A stretch of 64,000 bases of DNA from the NCBI GenBank assembly GCA_017642935.1, contig JAEPOK010000001.1, positions 1,178,001 to 1,242,000 of the forward strand, read 5' to 3'. Source of the DNA: Hyphomicrobiales bacterium. Its GTDB lineage: Bacteria > Pseudomonadota > Alphaproteobacteria > Rhizobiales > MH13. Within the stretch, counting starts at the first letter, position 1, and the number at the start of each line of letters is the position of its first letter. The translations under genes were made by a program, and so were the position numbers. Below, in pieces: positions 38,960 to 46,992 of this stretch. Below the pieces are notes generated by a model. It did not search any database. It saw only the letters and a list, made by a program, of their open reading frames with translations, and was not told the DNA's origin.

Positions 38960-39583
38960 ATGTGGGATCGTAACCAGATGGCTGCCCGCGCAGCGCAAGA
39001 ACTTGAAGATGGTATGTATGTGAACCTCGGCATCGGCATTCCGACACTGGTGGCAAATTACATTCCCGACGGCGTAGATGTGACGCTGCAATCAGAAAAC
39101 GGCATGCTGGGCATGGGGCCCTTCCCGCTTGAGGGCGAGGAGGACGCCGATCTAATCAATGCCGGCAAGCAGACGATCACCGAGCTTGATCGCACCGCTT
39201 ATTTCGATTCAGCACAAAGCTTTGCCATGATCCGCGGTGGTAAGATTGCCATGGCGATCCTCGGCGCCATGGAGGTGGCCGAAAATGGTGATCTTGCCAA
39301 CTGGATGATCCCAGGGAAGTTGATCAAAGGCATGGGCGGCGCGATGGACCTCGTCGCCGGCGTCGGCCGCGTGATCGTCGTCATGGATCACACCAACAAA
39401 AAAGGCGAATCGAAGCTTCTCAAAGCGTGCACCCTGCCGCTCACGGGCAAGGGCGTTGTCGACCGGATCATTACGAATCTTGGCGTGATGGATGTGGTCG
39501 ATGGCGGCTTAACGATTGTCGAATGCGCGCCTGGCGTGAGCGAAGAGGAGATTAGGGCGGCAACGCAGGCAGCTATTGTTTGA
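38960..39583 (+). CDS. scoB: Succinyl-CoA:3-ketoacid CoA-transferase, subunit B
   Basis: The 207-residue subunit carries the catalytic glutamate that forms the CoA thioester intermediate, seen in [12 protein letters not shown] near residues 43-54. [13 protein letters not shown] comes before it, and [19 protein letters not shown] is also typical. Length is normal. It pairs with scoA and is followed by a strong terminator, so the two form a simple operon. Confidence 0.97.
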   Translation: MWDRNQMAARAAQELEDGMYVNLGIGIPTLVANYIPDGVDVTLQSENGMLGMGPFPLEGEEDADLINAGKQTITELDRTAYFDSAQSFAMIRGGKIAMAILGAMEVAENGDLANWMIPGKLIKGMGGAMDLVAGVGRVIVVMDHTNKKGESKLLKACTLPLTGKGVVDRIITNLGVMDVVDGGLTIVECAPGVSEEEIRAATQAAIV

Positions 39584-39632
39584 GATCCTAATCGGGTCCT
39601 GTTTGAGTTCACTGCTATTGCAATAGACGAAG

Positions 39633-39668
39633 AGGCCGGTCACCCATGGTGACCGGCCTTCTGTTTTG
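39633..39668 (+). terminator. Intrinsic terminator after scoAB
   Basis: AGGCCGGTCACC and GGTGACCGGCCT form a perfect 12-bp stem with loop CAT, followed by TCTGTTTT. It lies 50 bases past the scoB stop and just before manC. Confidence 0.88.
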
Positions 39669-39679
39669 GGAAAAAACTT

Positions 39680-41101
39680 GTGAAGCAGATCACACCTATC
39701 CTGTTGAGCGGTGGCGCGGGCACACGGCTGTGGCCGGTTTCTCGAAAGGCGCTGCCGAAGCAATTTGCGCAGCTCATTGGCGATGAGAGCCTGTTTGTCG
39801 GTGCTGCCCGGCGTTTCGCCGAGCTTGGCATGCAAGCTCCTATGGTCGTCACCAGCGAGGCTTATCGGTTTCTGGTCCGCGACCAGTTAATCGAGGCCGG
39901 CGTAAAAGCAGGTCCTGTTCTTATCGAGCCTGATGGCCGCAACACCGCGCCCGCGATACTGTCGGCTGCTTTGGTGGCTGCGGAGACCGATCCAGAAGCG
40001 CTGCTCTTGGCCTCGCCGTCCGACCACCTCGTGACCGACACGCCAGGCCTCGGCAAGGCCATCGCACGCGGCGTTGAGGCCGCACGGTCCGGCGCAATCG
40101 TAACCTTTGGCATTGCACCCACGCGGCCGGAAACCGGCTATGGGTATCTGGAGTTGGCGGCAATGTCGGACGGTGATGCCGCTACACCGCTTGTCAGGTT
40201 CACAGAAAAACCCGACGCGCAGACCGCCCTCTCCATGATCGCGAGCGGCCGCTATCTTTGGAACGCTGGGATCTTTCTTTTTCGCGCCAACGTTTTGATT
40301 GATGCCTTTGCCACACATGCGCCGGAAGTGCTCGACCATGTGCGTGCTGCGGTCCGCGATCGCCAACGCGACCTCGGTTTTGAACGCCTGGCTGCCGAGC
40401 CATGGGCCGAACTCGACAGCATCTCCGTCGACTATGCGATCATGGAGAAGATCGATCACGCGATGGTGGTGCCTTATCGCGGCGGTTGGACGGATCTGGG
40501 CGATTGGGACGCCCTGTGGCGTGAGAGTTCCAGCGATGGGACCGGAGTGGTGATGGTTGGTGACGCGGTGGCGTTGGACTGCCAGTCGAGCTATCTGCGC
40601 TCGGACACCGATGATGTCGCGATTGTCGGCATTGGGCTTGAGAACGTCATGGTGGTAGCGACCGGCGATGCAGTGCTTGTGGCCGACAAATCCAAGGCCC
40701 AATCGGTGAAAGTCGCCGTCGAGGCGTTGACGAAGTCGGGCCACAAACAGGCTGAGGCGTTTCCGCGCGATCACCGCCCCTGGGGCTGGTACGATGTGCT
40801 GGCGCTTTCCGACCGGTTTCAGGTCAAGCGTATCGTCGTCAATCCTGGCGCTGCGCTTTCACTGCAAAGCCATGTGCATCGCGCCGAGCACTGGATTGTC
40901 GTGTCGGGCACAGCACGCGTGACGATCGATGACGATGTGCAGTTGGTAGCCGAGAACGAGTCAGTCTATGTGCCGCTTGGCGCCAAACATCAGTTGGAGA
41001 ACCCAGGCAAGGTGCCCATGGTGCTGATCGAAGTTCAAAGCGGAACTTATCTCGGCGAAGACGACATCGTCCGTCACAACGACCCTTATCAGCGCCCCTA
41101 A
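39680..41101 (+). CDS. manC: Mannose-1-phosphate guanylyltransferase/mannose-6-phosphate isomerase
   Basis: The 473-residue type II enzyme makes GDP-mannose and interconverts mannose-6-phosphate and fructose-6-phosphate. The N-terminal pyrophosphorylase has LSGGAGTRLWPVSRKALPKQ at residues 9-28 and FTEKPDAQTA. The C-terminal cupin isomerase has QSHVHRAEHWIVVSGTARV near 397-415. The start is a GTG at 39680. Only 11 bases separate it from the scoAB terminator, so its promoter may lie within or before that hairpin. Products feed polysaccharide synthesis. Confidence 0.94.
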   Translation: MKQITPILLSGGAGTRLWPVSRKALPKQFAQLIGDESLFVGAARRFAELGMQAPMVVTSEAYRFLVRDQLIEAGVKAGPVLIEPDGRNTAPAILSAALVAAETDPEALLLASPSDHLVTDTPGLGKAIARGVEAARSGAIVTFGIAPTRPETGYGYLELAAMSDGDAATPLVRFTEKPDAQTALSMIASGRYLWNAGIFLFRANVLIDAFATHAPEVLDHVRAAVRDRQRDLGFERLAAEPWAELDSISVDYAIMEKIDHAMVVPYRGGWTDLGDWDALWRESSSDGTGVVMVGDAVALDCQSSYLRSDTDDVAIVGIGLENVMVVATGDAVLVADKSKAQSVKVAVEALTKSGHKQAEAFPRDHRPWGWYDVLALSDRFQVKRIVVNPGAALSLQSHVHRAEHWIVVSGTARVTIDDDVQLVAENESVYVPLGAKHQLENPGKVPMVLIEVQSGTYLGEDDIVRHNDPYQRP

Positions 41102-41142
41102 TCCCGCCCCTCTGAACCCTGGGAAAACAACCCAAAACGCAA

Positions 41143-41160
41143 AATACAATCGTTTGTATT
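41143..41160. promoter_or_regulatory. LacI-type operator before the first sugar importer operon
   Basis: AATACAAT-CG-TTTGTATT is an 18-bp palindrome with one mismatch between halves. It lies 68-85 bases before the substrate-binding protein start. It matches the palindrome before the LacI gene (55965-55982) at 16 of 18 positions. Confidence 0.75.
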
Positions 41161-41227
41161 GATTTGTCAGCGAGAATGCGCTTTCCTTTCTTTCAAAGGG
41201 CAAAAGCCCGCAAATGGGAGGACCATC

Positions 41228-42241
41228 ATGACCCGCACTCTTAGCCTGGCGCTGACCGCATCGGCATTTGCCCTTGCGCTCGCTGCACCCGTAGCCGCGC
41301 AGGATGCCTGTTTGGCAACCGCCGAAGATCTTCATCTGAGCGATGCGCAATTGGCCGACGTTGCAGACCGCGATCTAACCTTCGGGTTTCTCACCAACAA
41401 CATTTCTGACGATTTCAGCCGCACACTGGTCGCCGGCGGAGAGGCTTACGCAGAAGAGATCGGCGTGGAGCTTATCGTCAACAACGCTGATTTCGACGCC
41501 AACACCCAGCTTTCGCAATTTGATGCGCTTCTTCAGCGCCAGGTCGACGGGATCTTCCTGACAGCCGTGGACGCCAGCTCCATCGGCCAGGCGGTGAACC
41601 GCGCCAATCGCGATGACATCCCCGTCTTCATTGTCGGTGGAGCGCCTGCGCGCGGCGAGGTGATTTCGGTGATGAACGCCTCGTCGTACCAAGGATCGTT
41701 TGATGCCGGGTCAGCGATGATGGAGGCTATCGGCGAGGCCAACGCGCAGGTTGCGATCCTCGGCATTCCCTTTGCCCTGCAAACCATCCGCGACCGTGAA
41801 AAAGGCATCTTGGACGCCGTTGGCGCGGCCGGTGGCCAGGTCATTTCGATGCAGTCTGATTTCAGCCAAGACCGCCTGCTGGAGCTGGCAACCAATGTCA
41901 TCCAAGCCAACCCAGACCTGAAAGGCATCTTTGCGACGTGGAGCCTGGCCGTGAACGCCGCCACCGAGGCTGTGGAACAGTCAGGCCGCGATATCGTGAT
42001 CGCCGGCTATGACTCTGAAGTTCCAGGCTATGTGGAACTTGCCAGCGGCGACACCAACATTGTTGCCCTGTCGGGACAGCAGGCCGCCTTGCAAGGGCGC
42101 GCAGCCGTTGAAGGCTTGGTTCAATCGATCATGGGCGCTGAGCTGTGCGATGAAATCATCACGCCTAATCTCCTCGTAACCGCCGACAATTTCGAAGAGA
42201 GCTGGTCCATCCAATATCCAGGTGCCGAACAGCCCTGGTGA
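41228..42241 (+). CDS. Sugar ABC transporter substrate-binding protein (CUT2, periplasmic)
   Basis: The 337-residue protein binds a sugar in the periplasm and hands it to the permease pair encoded downstream. A signal peptide is plain (LSLALTASAFALALAAPVAA, cut before QDACL). The periplasmic-binding fold shows LTFGFLTNNISDDFSRTLVAG, QRQVDGIFLTAVDAS and IVIAGYDSE, as in ribose- and xylose-type proteins. The ATG at 41228 follows GGGAGG. It is the first gene of a five-gene operon with an upstream operator. The sugar is not defined by sequence; a pentose is plausible from the cluster. Confidence 0.92.
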   Translation: MTRTLSLALTASAFALALAAPVAAQDACLATAEDLHLSDAQLADVADRDLTFGFLTNNISDDFSRTLVAGGEAYAEEIGVELIVNNADFDANTQLSQFDALLQRQVDGIFLTAVDASSIGQAVNRANRDDIPVFIVGGAPARGEVISVMNASSYQGSFDAGSAMMEAIGEANAQVAILGIPFALQTIRDREKGILDAVGAAGGQVISMQSDFSQDRLLELATNVIQANPDLKGIFATWSLAVNAATEAVEQSGRDIVIAGYDSEVPGYVELASGDTNIVALSGQQAALQGRAAVEGLVQSIMGAELCDEIITPNLLVTADNFEESWSIQYPGAEQPW

Positions 42242-42263
42242 CCCCATCCCTCCCGAAACTGGG

Positions 42264-42293
42264 GCAGGCTTCGCCACGAAGCCTGCTCTTTTT
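42264..42293 (+). terminator. Intrinsic terminator/attenuator between binding protein and ATPase genes
   Basis: GCAGGCTTCG and CGAAGCCTGC form a perfect 10-bp stem with loop CCA, followed by TCTTTTT. It lies in the 66-base gap inside the operon. Partial termination would give more binding protein than membrane parts. Confidence 0.8.
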
Positions 42294-42307
42294 GCGTGAG
42301 CTGACCA

Positions 42308-43822
42308 GTGTCTGAAGCCCCTCGCCTTTCGCTGCACGGCATCACCAAGCGCTTTCCCGGTGTGACCGCGTTGGACGATGTCAGTTTCGATGTGCGCGCC
42401 GGCGAGGTGCACGCCTTTATGGGGGAAAACGGTGCTGGCAAGTCGACTCTGATGAAAATCGGTGCCGGCATTCACCAGCCCAATAACGGACATATCGAAG
42501 TTGCCGGCGCACGCGTGACGCTCAACTCTCCGTCTGATGCGACCGCGCTCGGCATTCACACCGTTTTTCAAGAACTCACCGTCCTGCCCAATCTGGATGT
42601 CGGCCAAAACATTATGATCGGCCAAGAGCCGATGCACGCTGGCGTTTGGCTCGACACAAAGACGCTCTACGGAAGGGCACAGGCTATATTGGAACGGCTT
42701 CATATAAAGCTTGATGCGCGCACACCGATCGCGCGCCTTTCCGCCGGACAGCGACAAATGGTTGAGATCGCGCGTGCCTGCGGTGAGACGCCCAAAGTCC
42801 TGGTGCTTGATGAGCCGACATCCTCGCTTGGCCGCCAGGAAGAAGAGCTGCTGTTTGACCTGGTGGACCGTTTGCGCGCGGCGGGCGTCGGCATCGTCTA
42901 TATCACCCACCGCATGTCGGAGGTGTTTCGCCTCGCCGACCGCATCACGGTGCTTCGCGACGGCAAACATGTGGTGACAGGTCCCGCGGAGGATTTCACG
43001 CGTGAGAAGCTGATCGCGGCCATGGTTGGACGGGCAGTGGACGAACGCCGCAGCGGAAAGTCCGTCGACACCTTGCCAGTCGCGCTGGACGTGTCGCGGC
43101 TTTCTCGCGGTTCCGTCGTACGCGATGTCTCTTTTGAGCTGCACACCGGCGAGGTTTTGGGTGTTGCTGGCCTGATGGGTGCTGGCCGCACCGAGCTTGC
43201 CAGGCTCATGGCTGGCGTCGATCAACCCGATCGCGGCACTATGCGGCTGTTTGGCGCGGCCTATGCCCCTCGGTCAGTTTCCGATGCGATTGCGCGCGGC
43301 GTTGCTTACCTACCAGAGGATCGCAAAACGCAGGGTCTGGTACTCTCATTATCGGTCGCCGACAACATCGCTCTGCCGAGCCTTGGCCGCATAAGCAGAT
43401 CAGGCGTGCTCTCACTGAACAAACTCCGGGCGCTCGCCACCACCTGGTCGGAAAAACTCGGTATTCGCGCCGCCTCCCCCGACGTTGCGGCAGACACTTT
43501 GTCGGGCGGCAACCAGCAAAAAGTGGCCATCGCCAAATGGCTCGCTATTGCGCCGAAGGTCATTCTGCTTGACGAGCCGACACGCGGGGTGGACGTCGGC
43601 GCTAAGGCCGAGATCTATGCGCTGATCCGACAGCTGGCGGCCGACGGCGCGGCCGTGATGGTGATCTCCTCAGAACTACCGGAAGTCCTGCAAATCAGCG
43701 ATCGGATCGCGGTGATGGCCGCAGGTCGCATCGCAGGGGTCGTACCCGCAGACGACGCCAGCGAAGAAAGCCTATTGGACCTTGCTTTTGCTGAGAGCGG
43801 TAACGCTTCGGAGGCGGCATGA
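42308..43822 (+). CDS. Sugar ABC transporter ATPase (CUT2, two ABC domains)
   Basis: The 504-residue protein powers sugar import. The first domain has Walker A GENGAGKST, signature LSAGQRQMVEIA and Walker B VLVLDEPTSSL. The second domain has a degenerate Walker A (GLMGAGRTEL), the signature LSGGNQQKVAIAKWL and LLDEPTRGVDVGAK, as usual for RbsA/XylG proteins. The start is a GTG at 42308. It overlaps the next permease gene by four bases (ATGA). Confidence 0.95.
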   Translation: MSEAPRLSLHGITKRFPGVTALDDVSFDVRAGEVHAFMGENGAGKSTLMKIGAGIHQPNNGHIEVAGARVTLNSPSDATALGIHTVFQELTVLPNLDVGQNIMIGQEPMHAGVWLDTKTLYGRAQAILERLHIKLDARTPIARLSAGQRQMVEIARACGETPKVLVLDEPTSSLGRQEEELLFDLVDRLRAAGVGIVYITHRMSEVFRLADRITVLRDGKHVVTGPAEDFTREKLIAAMVGRAVDERRSGKSVDTLPVALDVSRLSRGSVVRDVSFELHTGEVLGVAGLMGAGRTELARLMAGVDQPDRGTMRLFGAAYAPRSVSDAIARGVAYLPEDRKTQGLVLSLSVADNIALPSLGRISRSGVLSLNKLRALATTWSEKLGIRAASPDVAADTLSGGNQQKVAIAKWLAIAPKVILLDEPTRGVDVGAKAEIYALIRQLAADGAAVMVISSELPEVLQISDRIAVMAAGRIAGVVPADDASEESLLDLAFAESGNASEAA

Positions 43823-44763
43823 ACGCGCGCGCGCTGAAAGTTCTGCGCGACGTGATGCCCTATCTTGGGCTAATCCTGCTGGTCGGTTATTTTTCGCTGT
43901 CCTCCGAGTTCTTTTTCAACGCCCGTAATTTCGAACGCCTGGCAACCGACAGCGCGACACTGATGCTGGTCGCTTTTGGCATGACGCTGGTGATCCTAAT
44001 TGGTGAGATCGATCTCAGCGTCTCGGCTGTCGTCGGTCTGCTCTCTGTGATTCTGGCGCAATTCCTGCTGGCCGGTATGGCATGGCCGCTGGCGATGGCC
44101 TTGGTCATCCTGATCTCGGTGGGCATCGGGTCGCTGAACGGTGCCATAACCGTCTACGGCGATATCCCCTCGTTCATCGTCACCCTTGGTATGTTGGCCA
44201 TTGCGACGGGCCTTGCTTTCGTTTTCACCGGCGCAGTGTCGGTCGCGATCCTTCAGTACGATTTCCTCGATCTGTTCTACTCCGATCAGGTTCTTGGCGT
44301 AGCGATCCCGCTGTTCATCGTGGCCATTGCTTTTCTTGCGTGTCTCTTCACGCTTAGTCGGACCCGATTTGGTCGGGAGCTTTTTGCCATCGGCGCCAAC
44401 AAAGAAGCAGCCCGCCTATCCGGTGTTTCGGTCAAACAGCGCAAGGTCGCCGTGTTCGCTATCATGGGGTTGTTGGTCGGTCTTGGTGCGATCCTGAGCG
44501 CCGCGCGCCTTGGCAATGGCGCCCCTGGATCAAGCCCGACGTTGACGCTGGACGCAATCGCAGCGGTGATTATTGGTGGTGCAAGCCTTTTTGGCGGCTG
44601 GGCATCGGTTCTGCGCACCCTGCTTGGCGCGCTGTTGATCGCCGTCTTGAACAACGGCATGGTGCTTTTGAACGTCAATATCGATGCGCAATACGTCATC
44701 AAAGGCGTCATCATTCTGTTTGCAGTCGTCTTGGAACGCCTCGCCTCGGGGGTGCGATCATGA
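43819..44763 (+). CDS. Sugar ABC transporter permease (CUT2), first of two
   Basis: The 314-residue membrane protein has about nine or ten helices and the family region GEIDLSVSAVVGLLSVILAQ near residues 55-74. The coupling part is near RTRFGRELFAIGANKEAARLSG. It overlaps the ATPase gene before and the second permease gene after, each by ATGA, so the three are tightly coupled. The two permeases differ and probably form a heterodimer. Confidence 0.94.
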   Translation: MNARALKVLRDVMPYLGLILLVGYFSLSSEFFFNARNFERLATDSATLMLVAFGMTLVILIGEIDLSVSAVVGLLSVILAQFLLAGMAWPLAMALVILISVGIGSLNGAITVYGDIPSFIVTLGMLAIATGLAFVFTGAVSVAILQYDFLDLFYSDQVLGVAIPLFIVAIAFLACLFTLSRTRFGRELFAIGANKEAARLSGVSVKQRKVAVFAIMGLLVGLGAILSAARLGNGAPGSSPTLTLDAIAAVIIGGASLFGGWASVLRTLLGALLIAVLNNGMVLLNVNIDAQYVIKGVIILFAVVLERLASGVRS

Positions 44764-45713
44764 CCGGCTCAGTCACCCGTGCGCAAATCGCCAATTACGG
44801 CATTTTCGTTGCCTTTGCCCTGGTCGTGATCGGCTTGATGATTGCCAGCCCTGCCTTCCGCGCACCGGAAAATCTCATTGCCATTGGCCGCCAGGTCGCC
44901 GTGCTCGGTATCGCGAGCTTTGCGATGACGTTCATCATCCTGGCAGGCGAGATTGATCTGTCGGTTGGCGCGGTCGCCTCAGCATCGGGCGTTGTTACGG
45001 CCATGGCGCTCGCTGCCGGGCTTGGCCCCTGGGCCATTCTAATCGGCGTGGGTGTTGGTGCTGGCTTTGGCCTGATGAATGGGCTGTTGACGGTCTATGC
45101 CGCCGTTCCATCCTTCATTGCCACGCTGGTCAGTTTTTTCATCGCCCAAGGCGTCGCCCTGACGCTGACCGGCGGCCGGACGATCCTGTTCGATGCTGAC
45201 TGGTTCCGCGATTTTTTTGCGACAGGCTCAGTGTTCGGGCTGCGCAGCGCGTTCCTCTGGCTGTTCTTTGTCTTTCTTGCGCTTTGGTGGTTACTCGCGC
45301 GCACCCGTTTCGGCGCCCATATCTACGCGATTGGCGGCAGCCAACCCTCCTCGCGTATGCTTGGCCTGGCCGTTGATCGGATCAAGATCCTGATCTTCAC
45401 TATGGCGGGCGCATTGATGGGCCTGGTGGGCATGATCCTCATCTCGCGCATCGGCAATGCCCGCAGTGATGGCGCAGTCGGTCTGGAATTCGATGCCATT
45501 GCTGCTGTGGTCATTGGCGGCACGGCGCTCGGTGGCGGGACTGGCTCGCTGTTGCGCTCGCTCATCGGTGTGATGCTGATCGGCGTGCTCAACAATGGGC
45601 TGGCCATTTTGAATGTTGATTTCAACGCCCAGCAGGTCATCAAAGGCGTGCTTGTGATCGCCGTGGTGCTGCTCGACCGTTGGGCCAGGGGTTTGAAAGG
45701 AGCTTCGGCATGA
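44760..45713 (+). CDS. Sugar ABC transporter permease (CUT2), second of two
   Basis: The 317-residue membrane protein is a second RbsC/XylH-type permease. It shows AGEIDLSVGAVASASGVVTA near residues 62-81 and the coupling region RTRFGAHIYAIGGSQPSSRMLG. Repeat helices end at NAQQVIKGVLVIAVVLLDRW. It overlaps both neighbours by four bases. Most CUT2 systems have one permease gene; two different ones are less common. Confidence 0.94.
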   Translation: MTGSVTRAQIANYGIFVAFALVVIGLMIASPAFRAPENLIAIGRQVAVLGIASFAMTFIILAGEIDLSVGAVASASGVVTAMALAAGLGPWAILIGVGVGAGFGLMNGLLTVYAAVPSFIATLVSFFIAQGVALTLTGGRTILFDADWFRDFFATGSVFGLRSAFLWLFFVFLALWWLLARTRFGAHIYAIGGSQPSSRMLGLAVDRIKILIFTMAGALMGLVGMILISRIGNARSDGAVGLEFDAIAAVVIGGTALGGGTGSLLRSLIGVMLIGVLNNGLAILNVDFNAQQVIKGVLVIAVVLLDRWARGLKGASA

Positions 45714-46600
45714 GTGTGATTGCGAGCAACGTTAAACAGCTTGCCACCGGCTACGCCTTCACCGAGGGGCCGGTGTGGTTGCCCGACCACCAAACACTTT
45801 TGTTTACCGATATTCCAGGCAACGCTATCCATGCCTGGCATGCTGAACGCGGCGCATCATTTTGGACAGATGACGCGCATTTCGCGATCGGGCTTGCGCG
45901 CGCTACCGATGGCCGCGTGCTTTCCTGCGAGCACTCCACCCGCTGCCTGTCGGCTCTGAATGTAAACGCCGATGGGTCCTATGGCGGGCGTGACGTTCTG
46001 GCCCGTTCGCTTGGCGGCAAGGTGCTCAACTCCACCAATGATGTGATCTGCACATCCGACGGCACCATTCTCTTCACCGATCCGCCTTTTGGCGTACGCG
46101 CTGAGGATGGCGAACTTCACGGTTATCAGCAGGCCATGGAGATTCCAGGCTGTTATGTTTTCAAAGTCGGTGCCGATGCAGATAGCCCAGCACCAGTTTT
46201 GACCGACATCTATCGGCCCAACGGGCTGTGCCTCTCGCCCGACGAACGCACGCTCTATGTCAGTGACAGCTCCGAACAGCATCACAAGGTGCTCGCCTGC
46301 GATATCTCCAATGGTTGGGAGGCGTCGAATCTACGCGATTTTGCCGTTATGCCGGTTGGTGTGCCCGACGGCATGCGGGTCGATAGTGCCGGCAATCTTT
46401 GGGTTGGCGGCGGCGATGGCGTATATGTCTACGCGCCAGATGGGTCACAGATTGCGCACGCGCCTGTGCCCGAAATGGTCACGAACGTCGAGTTCGGCGG
46501 ACCGGAGATGGACGATCTTTTCATCACGGCAGTATCATCGCTCTATCATCTGAAATCTGCTCTGCCTGGTGGTCGCGCCTGGAGCTATACCGGGCGGTAA
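45710..46600 (+). CDS. SMP-30/gluconolactonase-family sugar lactonase
   Basis: The 296-residue beta-propeller enzyme should hydrolyse a sugar lactone to the acid, using one divalent metal. The metal-site parts are FTEGPVWLPDHQTLLFTDI near residues 15-33 (with the Glu), STNDVICTSDGTILFTDPPFG near 107-127, RPNGLCLSPDERTLYVSDS and PVGVPDGMRVDSAGNLWV with the key Asp. No signal peptide is visible, so it is cytosolic. It overlaps the second permease gene by four bases. The substrate may be a lactone made by the nearby dehydrogenases, an inference from context. Confidence 0.9.
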   Translation: MSVIASNVKQLATGYAFTEGPVWLPDHQTLLFTDIPGNAIHAWHAERGASFWTDDAHFAIGLARATDGRVLSCEHSTRCLSALNVNADGSYGGRDVLARSLGGKVLNSTNDVICTSDGTILFTDPPFGVRAEDGELHGYQQAMEIPGCYVFKVGADADSPAPVLTDIYRPNGLCLSPDERTLYVSDSSEQHHKVLACDISNGWEASNLRDFAVMPVGVPDGMRVDSAGNLWVGGGDGVYVYAPDGSQIAHAPVPEMVTNVEFGGPEMDDLFITAVSSLYHLKSALPGGRAWSYTGR

Positions 46601-46992
46601 ATCGGTCCGCGCGCGATCACCGGCGCGAGCAGCGCCTCATCTTCTTCTGTGAGCCCGCCAGAGCTATCGCACGCCTCCTGCCCCCGGTAGCCAATGCTGT
46701 CGCGCACAGCCGTATGCATGAAATAGGAGTTGGCGAGCACGACACCCAACGCCTCGAAACCTAGCCTATCGCTGTGGGCCAAGGCTTCGACATCGGCTAA
46801 GGTGTCGACCTTGCCTTCCAGGCTAAGAAACCGAACTAACGGCTTAAGCCGCGTTGGATCGATGGCCAGAACCTCGTCTACAGAAGCAGCCCACAAAACC
46901 AGATCAGCGGCTGAGGGCATGCCCGCACCGCCGGGGATCATAACCCTTGCGAACTGCGCCATCCGCGCGCGTTGGTCGTCGGTAAGGGTCAC
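46585..46992 (-). CDS. Small subunit of a GMC-type sugar dehydrogenase (gluconate 2-dehydrogenase subunit 3-like)
   Basis: The 135-residue protein starts at a GTG that overlaps the stop of the GMC gene (GTGA). It begins LTDDQRARMAQFARVMIPGG, as in the subunit 3 family, and includes YFMHTAVRDSIGYRGQEA, then ends IYRPV. Family members usually have a Tat signal and escort a flavoprotein to the periplasm. This one has none, so it should be cytosolic. It is the last gene of the nine-gene operon and overlaps the lactonase gene tail to tail by 16 bases. Confidence 0.75.
   Translation of the reverse strand: MTLTDDQRARMAQFARVMIPGGAGMPSAADLVLWAASVDEVLAIDPTRLKPLVRFLSLEGKVDTLADVEALAHSDRLGFEALGVVLANSYFMHTAVRDSIGYRGQEACDSSGGLTEEDEALLAPVIARGPIYRPV

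Noticed and set aside
41981-43225. Open frame of 414 codons antisense to the first CUT2 genes
   Set aside because: It crosses the boundary of two well-supported plus-strand genes and has no family signature.
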